Of a DNA stretch of 64,000 nucleotides, positions 55,315 to 64,000 are shown in pieces. The translations under genes were made by a program, and so were the position numbers. Source of the stretch: Ignelater luminosus. Taxonomy: Eukaryota > Arthropoda > Insecta > Coleoptera > Elateridae. The notes beneath the pieces were generated by a model, which saw nothing but the letters and a program-made list of their open reading frames with translations, was not told the origin of the DNA and did no database searches. Each line of letters starts with the position of its first letter. Position 1 is the stretch's first letter. The stretch is taken from NCBI GenBank assembly GCA_011009095.1, contig VTPC01001827.1:269520-333519 (forward strand). The letters are read 5' to 3'.

Positions 55315-55686
55315 ATGCGTTGTAAAAGTATTTGTGTGGTGAAGGGGTGTAAAGCCAATAATGAAATTTTTAACGTGCATTTTTTTTAAATTTTCCAGTG
55401 ATAAACAAAGGTAAGGAATAAAAGTTTTGTTACTTCCGATTAACTCTGAAAATGCTATTATAAAATAAATATTTTAGATGTGAGGAATGGGCACGGTTTT
55501 GTAACATCTATGATGTATATAAAGATCATATGGAAATATTAATGCAAAATACGTATTACAAGGTCTGTTCAGCACACTTTGAAAAGCATTGCATTAAAGG
55601 AAAAAATAAAAAAATTCTTTCTTCAAATGCCACACCTATAATGCAGCAAGAAGCTGCAGAAGAAGAATTAAGTAATTTGCCTGTAG
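55315..55686 (+). pseudogene. THAP-domain protein, first two exons, with one frame break
   Basis: Two exons (55315-55410 and 55478-55686) with a 67-bp GT-AG intron code for a THAP zinc-dependent DNA-binding domain. CVVKGC supplies the first Cys pair, EEWARFC the invariant Trp, CSAHF the Cys/His pair, and SSNATPIM stands at the AVPTL box position. A run of eight T at 55382-55387 and around puts the exon-1 frame into a TAA. With one T fewer the frame would stay open. This could be a sequencing or assembly error, or a true inactivating indel. A GTATGA donor at 55687 suggests more exons downstream. It may be a host THAP gene or the 5' end of a P-like transposon. Confidence 0.65.
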
Positions 55687-56295
55687 GTATGATTATCTAA
55701 TAAGCTTTTAGTAATAGTACTATTAACTAATTATGTTGCAATTACATAAAGTAAAAAAATTGAGCTTGCGTTGACTCTGTTAATGTTTTCTTACAAATTT
55801 CGTGTTTATTTAATAGATTTTTTTATGTACATAGAGTAGGTAGTTAGGATTAAATTATAAGAAACATTTGTAATAAAATAAATTTTTTTATAAATTACTA
55901 AGTAATAAATATGAAAAAAACAACCAATTTATTTACTGATTTATTGAAATGTAACCATTGAAGGATAGATTTTTGAGTACAAGAACAATAATGTATCTAA
56001 AATGTATTGTGATAAATGTGATTTCTTTGAATATTTGTACATGATTTACATCCTCTTCTTTAATTTAATACAATGCCATTATAAATTTGGTAAAATTAAA
56101 TTTAATAACAGAAGATGCAATGGTAGCCTTTCTAGTAATTCATAAATAAATCTACACACGCCACTGACACTAGCGTAGCGACATCTGTTCGAAATATCGG
56201 TATTAGCCATCAACCTTTACTTCAAGGTCATCGGCCGGCGTTTGAAAAGAACAAAGGATTTTTGAAGAGTCGTTCTACTTACCCATCTATATACT
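55687..56295. other. AT-rich stretch between two THAP sequences
   Basis: No further exon of the upstream THAP sequence could be identified. The last ~130 bases are less AT-rich (CATCGGCCGGCGTTTG) and may be the promoter of the THAP exon at 56296. Confidence 0.35.
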
Positions 56296-56560
56296 ATGGC
56301 TGCTATATACTGTGCAGTTGATAGTTGTTGGGGATTGAAGAAAAGTAAACATGGGTTTCCAAGCCCTCAAAACAGCATGCCTTTGTTTAGAAAATGGTTA
56401 GATGTTTGTACAAATAAAAAGCTTCTTGAAATCACTCCAGAAAATGTGTACAGCAACTGCAGAGTTTGTAAGCTGCATTTCACAAGTGAAGACTTCCAAT
56501 CAAATAACAGACCTAAAAGAAATGCTTATACTACAAAAAACTTAGCTGTAGATTTATCAG
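56296..56560 (+). CDS. THAP-domain protein, first coding exon
   Basis: Start MAAIYCAVDSCWGLKKSKHG. It carries a THAP zinc-finger signature over residues 1-80: C6-x4-C11, the invariant Trp in FRKWLDVC, C-x2-H in CRVCKLHFTSEDF, and a diverged AVPTL-like end (NAYTTKNLAV). The exon ends at a clear donor (TTATCAG|GTAAAT), phase 1. It is not damaged. The downstream intron contains a 2 kb CR1-like LINE in the opposite orientation, and I could not find the next exon in the window. The full protein is unknown, so function beyond DNA binding is not inferable. Confidence 0.75.
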
Positions 56561-56624
56561 GTAAATACCTTTCTTTTAAGTAAGTACTTTCACATTATGT
56601 TTAAGTCTTTAACAAAATATATCA

Positions 56625-58600
56625 TGAGTAGTAGTAGTAGAAACTTTATTCATCATAATGATGTTTCAAACAAAAACTTAAAATCTTGCTGAGCATATTA
56701 TATTTTGTTATGCACTATGCCTAACTTAAACTAATTTAATTTACAAAGTATCTTAACATATTTACAGCATTCTTTCCTAAATCTAGTTATATTCTCTGCT
56801 CCGTTTGCTGCTTCCGGCATTTCGTTATATAATTTTAGCCCTTTATAATATAAGCTATTTTGGGAACAAGATTTAGTATTTAAAGGTAAATGAAAGTTGT
56901 TTATTGTTTTAGTATTGTAGTTATGAATTTCTCTATTGTAGTTCAAAAATTTTTTCATATACGTAGGTAATTTGTCGTTTAGTAATCTATAAATAAACAA
57001 AAATGTATTAAAATTAATGCGTTGTTTTACCCTCAGCCATTGTAATGAATCCAGCATTAAGGAGATGGTGTTCTATAATTGCAATATAAAATTACTCGCA
57101 TGGCGCGATTTTGTGATTTTTGCAACGTCTGTATGTCCGTCTCATTAGCTAGAAATAGTATACTCGCACAATAATCAAAATGTGGAGCTATAATAGTTTT
57201 ATATACAGTTATCGTACACCAAACGTTTAATTTATTGCTTATTCTACTTAGAAATCCTATTCTTTTAGCTATCTTTTTTACGATGAATTCAATATGTTTA
57301 TTAAATTTTAGCTTATTGTCTAAAACAATCCCTAAATATTTGATCTCATTTACATATTCTATTTGTACACCATCTATTATTATATTATTTCTCAGTTCAT
57401 TTATAGGTTTATTGCAAATAATCATTGCTTTGGTTTTATCTGTATTTAGTTTTAGTTTATTTTGCTTTAACCACTTTGATATTATCTGTAATTCACTGTT
57501 AATATTAGTCACTGCCACTTTGATATCGATGTCGTGAGTAGTTATTAACGCGTCATCTGCAAAGAGATTTATGACACACCGATTTAATTTTAAAGCAATA
57601 TCATTGATATACAAAATAAATAAAAGCGGACCTAGAATTGATCCTTGCGGTACTCCCAGGCAGCATTCGCGCAACAAGGATTCTCTTCCCTCATATCGAG
57701 TAATTTGATTTCTTCCCGTAAGATAATCTCTAAACCAGTCGTTTTCTAAATCTTTAATACCGTATTTTTCTAGTTTCTTAAGTAATATTTGCCTGTCTAT
57801 TGTCTCAAATGCTCTTTTAAGATCTAGAAAGACGGCAGCAATTTTATTATCTTTTTCTATTTGATATTTCCAATTTGCTATAACTAAGTTTAAAGCCGTT
57901 TCACAGGAATGACTCTTTCTAAACCCAGACTGAGAATCTATTAGTATTTTATTGGTTTCTAGATAATCTTGCAATTGTTCTTTGACAATATGTTCAATAA
58001 TTTTCTCGAACGTCTATAGCATATTAATTGGACGAAATTCCGAACATTTTCTAGTATCTGCAACTTTTGGTATAGGAATTACTGTAGCAGTTTTCCATAC
58101 GTTAGGAAACTTTCCTAAGGTAAACGATTCATTAATTATTCGGAGTAATAATTGCCCCACTACTGGTAGAGCATCTTTAATGACGTTTACTGTTATGTTG
58201 TCTGTACTGGTTTTATTTTTCATGCTATTAATAACTTTTCCCAGTTGTTCCATATTGACTAGTTGGAATTTAAATGTCGTTATGCACGAATTTCCAATAC
58301 CCGCAACATTGAATTCTTCATCGGCGTCTCCGATACTTTCATGAATTTGGTTTACACTATCTACAAAGTAATCATTGAACTTGTCAGCTATGTATTTGGG
58401 ATCGTCAATAATTTCATTTTCAAATTCTATTTGGCACAGATTAGTTTTTTTCCTTTGATAATTTCTTTTAATTTTCGCCACATTTCTTTCGAGTTGTCTC
58501 TTACCTTGTGTATAAAATTACACTTGCATTTTTGGTTAATTGTAACATATATTTTGAGATTTCTAAAGAAAGGAGCCCTACTAAGTGATTGGATGTATGT
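56625..58600 (-). mobile_element. CR1-like non-LTR retrotransposon, 5'-truncated, minus orientation
   Basis: ORF2 from just before the RT to the 3' end. The 58481-58014 frame (MAKIKRNYQRKKTNLCQIEF through KFPNVWKTATVIPIPKVAD) ends in a TAG at 58014-58016. The same frame then continues as the main RT (57974-57057) with SGFRKSHSCETALN, GVPQGSILGPLLFILYIND and the catalytic FADD. One frameshift near 57060 leads to the C-terminal piece 57057-56731 (DSLQWLRVKQRINFNTFLFI). The 3' end carries AATAAAG and a (CTA)n tail at 56625-56645, a short-repeat tail rather than poly(A). Only one stop and one shift, so it decayed recently. It was inserted downstream of the THAP exon. Confidence 0.85.
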
Positions 58601-58609
58601 ACATCAATA

Positions 58610-58748
58610 TTAGCAAAAACTTCTAGTACAGATTCTCTAAAGTCATCTACTGTATCGTACGACTTTTGATATACCCCATCTTTTCATTTTTATGACACAC
58701 AATGTAACACTCAATCATATCACGCTTTTCTTGATTAGAAAAATTCAT
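58610..58748 (-). pseudogene. Internally deleted Tc1/mariner-type transposase
   Basis: On the minus strand an N-terminal piece (MNFSNQEKRDMIECYIVCHK) is followed within a few codons by a C-terminal piece (DGVYQKSYDTVDDFRESVLE), so the catalytic centre is gone. This looks like a nonautonomous derivative of the mariner-type family seen at 14950 and 41600. The CR1-like LINE abuts it. Confidence 0.45.
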
Positions 58749-59757
58749 ATTGATGATTTACAAAACCAAAATCAACATTAATTAGAAACTAAATGATTTG
58801 CACCTGTCAATAGGTAATTGCCGTTTGCATCTGTTAATTGTTTCCATAGCATACTATGGTAACAGCATTTTTAGTGTTTAGTTACACCTATGAGTGAAGT
58901 ACCTATTTTTATCTAAATCTTCTTTGTTCACTTACCTTAAATACTTTACTTACTTCAATTACGTTGTTTTGGTACTACTTTATTTATATCTTAATTTCTT
59001 TTATTGTTTCTTAATTTATCGTTTGTCATTTCCTGTTTATTAGTTTCTCAGAAATATTTTTATTTAAAATTGTAACTCCAGCGGAATAAACATTTCACAC
59101 CAAAATAATTATGTTTATAATTTCGAAATTAAAAGAAAAATTGTAATAACTAACTTTAATTTTATTATTAAACGCGATGCACATCTATCAATTGTTTCCA
59201 TAGCGTACTACTTGAACAGTTCGAAAATGAAAAGAAAAAAGGCTATAATTTATTTATTTATAAAAATAACTATGTCAAGTGGTATATCGTTAGAATCGTT
59301 GAAAAAGGGCCTTTTTTTATACAGTAATGGCCGACTATGGTTTCCATTAGAAAAAACACAAGCTTGTGTCATAACTCAAAAATTATAGCTTAAATAAAAA
59401 ATTCGGTTAGACTGTATCATTAAGCACATAATTACCTACAACTGTTTCCTTTATACATTTTTTCTAAAGTCAATAATACCAGAGCTACAGGCGCTGAAGA
59501 AAATAACAAAAAAACTATTTTTGCGAGATATCTAGTTAGCCATGCATTTTTTCTAAAAAACAAGAAGCTTATTAAATTGAACTCGTAAAACTGCAATTCT
59601 TTCCCCATTTAATCGTCTCTCTATCTCCGCTAGTTTTCGAGATCTCCATACTAAACATCGGAAAAAACTGTATATACGGCTGTCGGGCCCCCAATTCTGT
59701 TATTAGTTATTTTTTGCTACCGGCTCTACGTGTTTATGTTTGTTTTCTGTTTGCTGT
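58749..59757. other. AT-rich stretch with small repeats
   Basis: No gene. AATTGTTTCCATAGCATACT near 58840 recurs as AATTGTTTCCATAGCGTACT near 59192, in the same orientation, probably ends or duplications of a small element. GAATTGGGGGCCCGACAG (minus strand, about 59684-59701) is vaguely like a proline-tRNA primer site. Confidence 0.4.
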
Positions 59758-62700
59758 TCACATTAACGGAACTTCGTTCGGCTGTTCTGATGTTTGAAAT
59801 AATTCAAATATGTCAGAGTTATCTTGAAAAGTGAGAATATACTTGTTACCGGAATTTGTTGTTGGTAAGGGCCCTACAATATTCATGGCAGTTCGCTGGA
59901 ATGGGGCTGACACTTCTTGAAATCTTTGTAGGGGAGCTGGTTTAAGATGGGGTGATGTTTTTTTTTCATTACATGACTGGCATTTCTTGCAGTACTCGTC
60001 GATGGTTTTTCCCATACCCTTCCAGAAGAAAACCTTTCTGATTCGTGCAAGTGTCTTTTCGCTAGCTGGGTGTCCTGCCATCGGGGAATCGTGGTACACA
60101 TTCAGGATTCTGGTAATCATCTTCTTAGGTACTACGATGGTGTCTTGAGTGTTCCTTTCGTCTTGTAACTTGTATAGTACTCTATCTGTGTCAAGACAAA
60201 ATTTGTCCTGTTGACCGGTTTCTAGGCCTGAAAAATACTGGTTAGATCTGGATCGCGTCCTTGCTCCTCCCTAATATGTTCTCGATCCCATATAGGTTTA
60301 AAATCCTCACAAACCAGATTGACATACATTCGGGACAATGCATCTGCATTTTGATGTTTCTTACCTGCTTTGTGGATGATGTCAAAATCGAATTCGGACA
60401 GTGCTAGTGCCCATCTAGCCAACCGGGATGTTGGGTCCTTGATGTTCATCAACCAGCGCAGGGGCCGGTGATCTGTGATGACTGTAAATTTCCTTCCATA
60501 CAGATAACATCGGTAGGTTTTTACACCCCATACTACTGCTAGACATTCTAGTTCGGTTGTGCTGTACTGTTTCTCGGCTTTGTTTAGTTTACGGCTAGCA
60601 TAAGCGATGGGTTGTTCGCAATCTCCTACTTTCTGGCTCAGGATAGCACTAATAGCTGTTCCCGAAGCATCAGTGGACAGCGTAAACGGTTGGGTGAAGT
60701 TGGGATACCTCAAGACAGGTTCTTTGCATAGTTGGGTTTTTAGTCCTTCGAATGGTCGTTGTTGCTCTTGGGACCATTCAAATTGTGCATCTTTTCGTGT
60801 TAGATTCGTTAACGGTAGAGCTCGCTGTGCAAATGCAGGAATGAACCTGCGATAAAAACCTGCTAATCCTAGAAAAGCTCGTACTGCCCTTACGTTTACA
60901 GGTACTGGATACTGCTGTACTGCGAGTACCTTTTGGGGGTCAGGTTTTACTCCATCTGCAGAAACAACATGACCTAGATAGGTGACTTCCTGCTGTAAAA
61001 ACTTGCATTTACTTGGTTGTAGTTTTAAGTTCGCTTTCCTAAGACAGTCTTAACTGTCTTTAACCTCTGTAGATGTATCCCTGGGTTGTTTGTGCTAAAT
61101 ACAATCACATCATCAAGATATACAAAGCATTGCTCAACGACTAGTCCTGACAAAACTGTAAACATTAGTCGCTGCCAAGTGCTTGGTGCGTTGACGAACC
61201 CAAATGGCATGCGGTTCCATTCGTATTGTCCTGAGGGAGTGCTGAATTCTGTTTTCTTCCGATCTTGTTTTGCGATAGACACCTGATGGTATCCACTAGC
61301 CATGTCCAGCGTCGTAAACAATGCTGCTTGTCCTAATTGTTTCAGGGTATCTGTTAGTCTAGGTAACGGAAAGTAATCCCGTTTGGTGTACTTGTTCAGC
61401 TCTCGATAGTCCACACAAATCCTCAGCTTCTGGGAACTTTCAGGAGTGGTCTTTTTGACGATCACCATTGGGGCTGACCATGGTGACACGGATTCTTTGA
61501 TGATATCTTGGTCCAATAATTCTTCGATCTGGCTTGCTACCGCTTCCTTCAGTGTATAGGGGATGCGATACGGTGCTCGCGCAATGGGAACGACATCTTC
61601 AGTAATAATTCGGTGCTCGACTTTCGTAGTGGCTTCTAAAATTTTATCTTTTGACATAAAAATATCTCCGTATTCGGCTAGTAGCTTTCTTAGTTCTAAT
61701 GCCACACTACTTTCTAGGTGCTGGCATTCTGGCCACTAGTCCAAGTCCATATTCTGGGTGCTAAAAACATAGTCATCTCTTCCTCGTTCTTGCTTATCAC
61801 ATACAGCGACTGTCCCTTTGCGTGTTTTTGCTGGAATTCTAACCGAATTTGAATTAATGTTTATTATTCTTACCGGTACCTCTCTGCTTCTCTTAGTAAG
61901 TACTTTGGCTACGAGTACTCCTTGCACAGGCATCTTTGTAGGTTCCATGAGGATCTCTTCTCCACTCTTAATGTGGTTACTTGTGCATACTGCAGTCCAG
62001 TTTACCTGGGTTCTTGGAGGTATCTCTAATGCCCCCTTTATGTGTGCAACCCCTTCTTGTTGATCGTTGATCTAATCCTTCTGGATCCTGTCTTGAGCTC
62101 CATTCATCGCGAACCCAAGGGGTGATTCTAACGCTTCCTTCTGATCCACTGGATGACGTGGTGCTTCTGTTTCTGCGGCTTGCGCCATCTCTATCGCAAT
62201 CGTTTGTTCTTCCGATCGCTCTTCCACTTTCCTGGTGTATCCACCTTCGGTTGTTTCCACCAAATCAAAACTACTCGAACCTAACTGCAGCGTCTGGTTC
62301 TTGTAGCTAATGACGGCTTCATTTGCTGCCAGGAAATCCACATCTATGATGCCTTCTGTAACCAACGGCATCTCGTCCTTGCAGACAATGAACTGCTGTT
62401 GAGCCTCTTTGGTTCCTAAATCTACATTCAACAGAGTCTTACCTAAAACTGGTAGTTTATTGCCATTTATGTCCGCTATTCTGTCACTGACTTCTTTTAC
62501 ATCCTGTTGCCTTTTTACTTTCGAATCTTTTATGGTGCTTACAGATGCACCTGTATCCACTAACATTTTGCATGTTTCCTTTTCGATCGTAATATTTATT
62601 GCGTTACCCTTTTTCCACGTGGATACAGCTGCTGCTGTGGTTTTCTCTAAAAGTGACTCGTTATTTCCTCCGCAACCTGGGCGTTGGTTGGGAGGGAATG

Positions 62701-63136
62701 GCAGTTTAAATGCTGCTTCACTTTACACTGGCTAGTTGGATGGTCTGTCTTCTTGCATCGATTGCAATTTATCTGTGGGTTGACTGATCCTTTCTGTTGC
62801 TTTTTCGGGCAGTATTTTGCGATGTGTCCCATTTCCTCACAGTGGAAACACATCCAGCTACTAAAATCTCTAGGTTTCTTTGCATTTGTTTTCTTTTTGT
62901 CCTTACCTTTTGCTTTCGGCTCTGCTGTTTTTTTGCCACAGCATAGATTGGCTGGTCAGCTTTTCTGTCCCCGTTCAACTGCATCTCAATAGTTTCTGCT
63001 AGTCTGGCTGCTTCTTGGGCCTCACTAAACGTTTTAGGCTGCTTGTGGAGCACTGGTCTTCTTACCTCTAGTAATAGACCTTCCAGAAACTGCGTAAGCA
63101 CCCTTTCGTTATGGAGCTCCTTTCTTATCTTGCGTT
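59758..63136 (-). mobile_element. Ty3/Gypsy retrotransposon, truncated at both ends, minus orientation
   Basis: Different family from the element at 44509 and clearly more GC-rich. In order on the minus strand: end of capsid gag (LTQFLEGLLLEVRRPVLHKQ, about 63100); zinc knuckles CFHCEEMGHIAKYC and CNRCKKTDHPTSQC (62850-62720); protease with the active-site LVDTGASVSTI (62566); an RT frame at 61705-61025 with LRICVDYRELNKYTKRDYFP, FTTLDMASGYHQVS and YLDDVIVFS; then, after a frame break, the thumb; RNase H at 60713-60222 (LSTDASGTAISAILSQK, TDHRPLRW); and the start of integrase (HPASEKTLARIRKVFFWKGM, CKKCQSC) ending at 59758 shortly after the first catalytic Asp region. No LTRs found. Frameshifts between gag, protease and RT make it nonfunctional. 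Confidence 0.88.
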
Positions 63137-63462
63137 AAAAGATACTAGAAAATTAACTTCGAATTGCCCAGGCATTTTTAAAAAGGCTCAATATGTAGCT
63201 TTAAAAAAACATTCCAAAAAAGTAATCAAATATTAAAAAAATTAAGGTAAATACGTTTAATACGTTTAAAATATTATTAATAATAATGATTTGTCACTCA
63301 AAATAATTTTGTTACAATAAAATCACCAAATTATTGATATAATAAAAAATTATTAATATAATAAATATATACATATAACAGTCATTAAAAGGAAATTTAT
63401 TTCTATTCATACATTATTTAATTTAATTTTTGTAAATAATTTCAAAGAATTATTTACACTTT
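63137..63462. other. very AT-rich spacer
   Basis: No feature seen apart from extreme AT richness. It separates the truncated Gypsy element from the third zinc-finger block. Confidence 0.4.
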
Positions 63463-63727
63463 CTGTGTACTTCAAAGGACGCCTTGCTTCAAGTGTGAAT
63501 TTCATTACTTTAAATTCCGAGCAGTATCATAAACAAAAGTATGTATTATACGAACAGTTCTTAGTGAAGTTGTTCTTTTATACAGTGCTTACGCCAGAAA
63601 CTACAAAGCTTCTTCGTAAGCTTTTCCCAGATGCCTTTCACTTTAAATTTTTAAATAATTTTATTTCAGATAGTACCACCTTTCTGGAGACTTATAACAA
63701 CCTACAGAAACGAAATTAAGTACAGAT
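63463..63727 (+). other. Conserved short segment upstream of zinc-finger copy 3
   Basis: Matches 34230-34500. Open stretches FKGRLASSVNFITLNSEQYH and LTPETTKLLRKLFPDAFHFK end in LETYNNLQKRN and a stop before the ATG, with the same TTTTATTTCAG acceptor (ending at 63669). Here two A are missing before the GTATGT site, so the upstream frame reads through it rather than splicing in phase. Confidence 0.5.
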
Positions 63728-64000
63728 ATGGAGTCAAACACAAAGGGTACATCCCAGTTTAATATAGTTTCTAATAAATCCACACCAAAACGCAAGCTGA
63801 GAGGATCTCTTCAATGTAATGTATGCAATTACAAATGTTCAACGAAAAGCCTTTTAGGAATGCATATCCGGATTCATAGTGGCGTGAAACCTTTTGAGTG
63901 TAATATATGCGATTATAAATGTAGACTAAAAAAGTATTTACGAAGACATATTGTGCTTCATACTGATGAGAAGCGTTTTGAGTGTAATATATGCCATTAT
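63728..64000 (+). CDS. C2H2 zinc-finger protein, N-terminal part (block copy 3, cut by window end)
   Basis: Open frame of 91 codons running off the window. The leader MESNTKGTSQFNIVSNKSTP matches the copies at 34502 and 50597, followed by two complete fingers and the start of a third. The second finger (CRLKKYLRRH) matches finger 2 of copy 2, and linkers include unusual forms also found there (HSGVKP, HTDEKR versus HTGVKR). Whether a Gypsy remnant follows, as in the other copies, cannot be seen. Confidence 0.85.
   Translation, partial: MESNTKGTSQFNIVSNKSTPKRKLRGSLQCNVCNYKCSTKSLLGMHIRIHSGVKPFECNICDYKCRLKKYLRRHIVLHTDEKRFECNICHY

Noticed and set aside
59684..59701. Minus-strand TTGGGGGCCCGACAG as a proline-tRNA primer site
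   Set aside because: Wrong position for the neighbouring Gypsy element and no LTR beside it.

Overview
This is a window of AT-rich nuclear DNA from an animal, almost certainly an insect; I cannot fix the order. The support is: short spliceosomal introns (about 50-100 bp) in conserved eukaryotic genes, an axonemal dynein gene, large C2H2 zinc-finger arrays, TTAGG-type motifs, and a mixture of Ty3/Gypsy, CR1-like and R1-like, Mutator-like, Tc1/mariner-like and P-element/THAP sequences. There are no bacterial features, CRISPR arrays, tRNA genes or rRNA genes that I can see.

Region 0-10 kb is a compact gene cluster. It holds a minus-strand 8-finger zinc-finger gene, a plus-strand 6-finger zinc-finger exon with a decayed 3' end, an intact mitochondrial intermediate peptidase (MIPEP), a paralogous 8-finger gene, a Mutator-like remnant with long inverted repeats, and a 4-exon RNA polymerase III subunit gene (POLR3H).

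Region 10-18 kb is the minus-strand F-box/LRR gene FBXL16 (5 exons, 477 aa). Its ~6 kb first intron has collected an LTR-like piece, a small inverted-repeat element and a dead mariner-type transposase. Region 18-24 kb has no supported host gene. It holds a GC-rich 9-bp-periodic minisatellite and a decayed R1-like LINE.

Region 24-33 kb is the second gene cluster, all on the plus strand: Arpc1 (actin nucleation), single-exon Dph1 (diphthamide synthesis), an unrecognised small basic coiled-coil gene, and DNAI2 (outer-arm dynein intermediate chain, 7 exons, with one probable GC-AG intron).

Region 33-64 kb is repeat-dominated. Three plus-strand copies of a zinc-finger gene (15 fingers, 17 fingers, and one cut by the window end) share the same N-terminus and 5' flank. 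The first two are followed by the same internally deleted Gypsy element, so gene and retroelement debris were duplicated as one block. Between copies lie a LINE, a P-element/THAP remnant, mariner remnants, a Mutator-like element split by a complete 4.5 kb LTR retrotransposon (144-bp LTRs, 5-bp target duplication, PBS, PPT), two THAP-domain genes or gene fragments, a CR1-like LINE and a second Gypsy element. A 76-base run of N lies at 49160-49235.

The host genes do not form a pathway. The strongest lead in the window is the co-amplified zinc-finger/Gypsy block, whose fingers repeat nearly the same DNA-contact residues.
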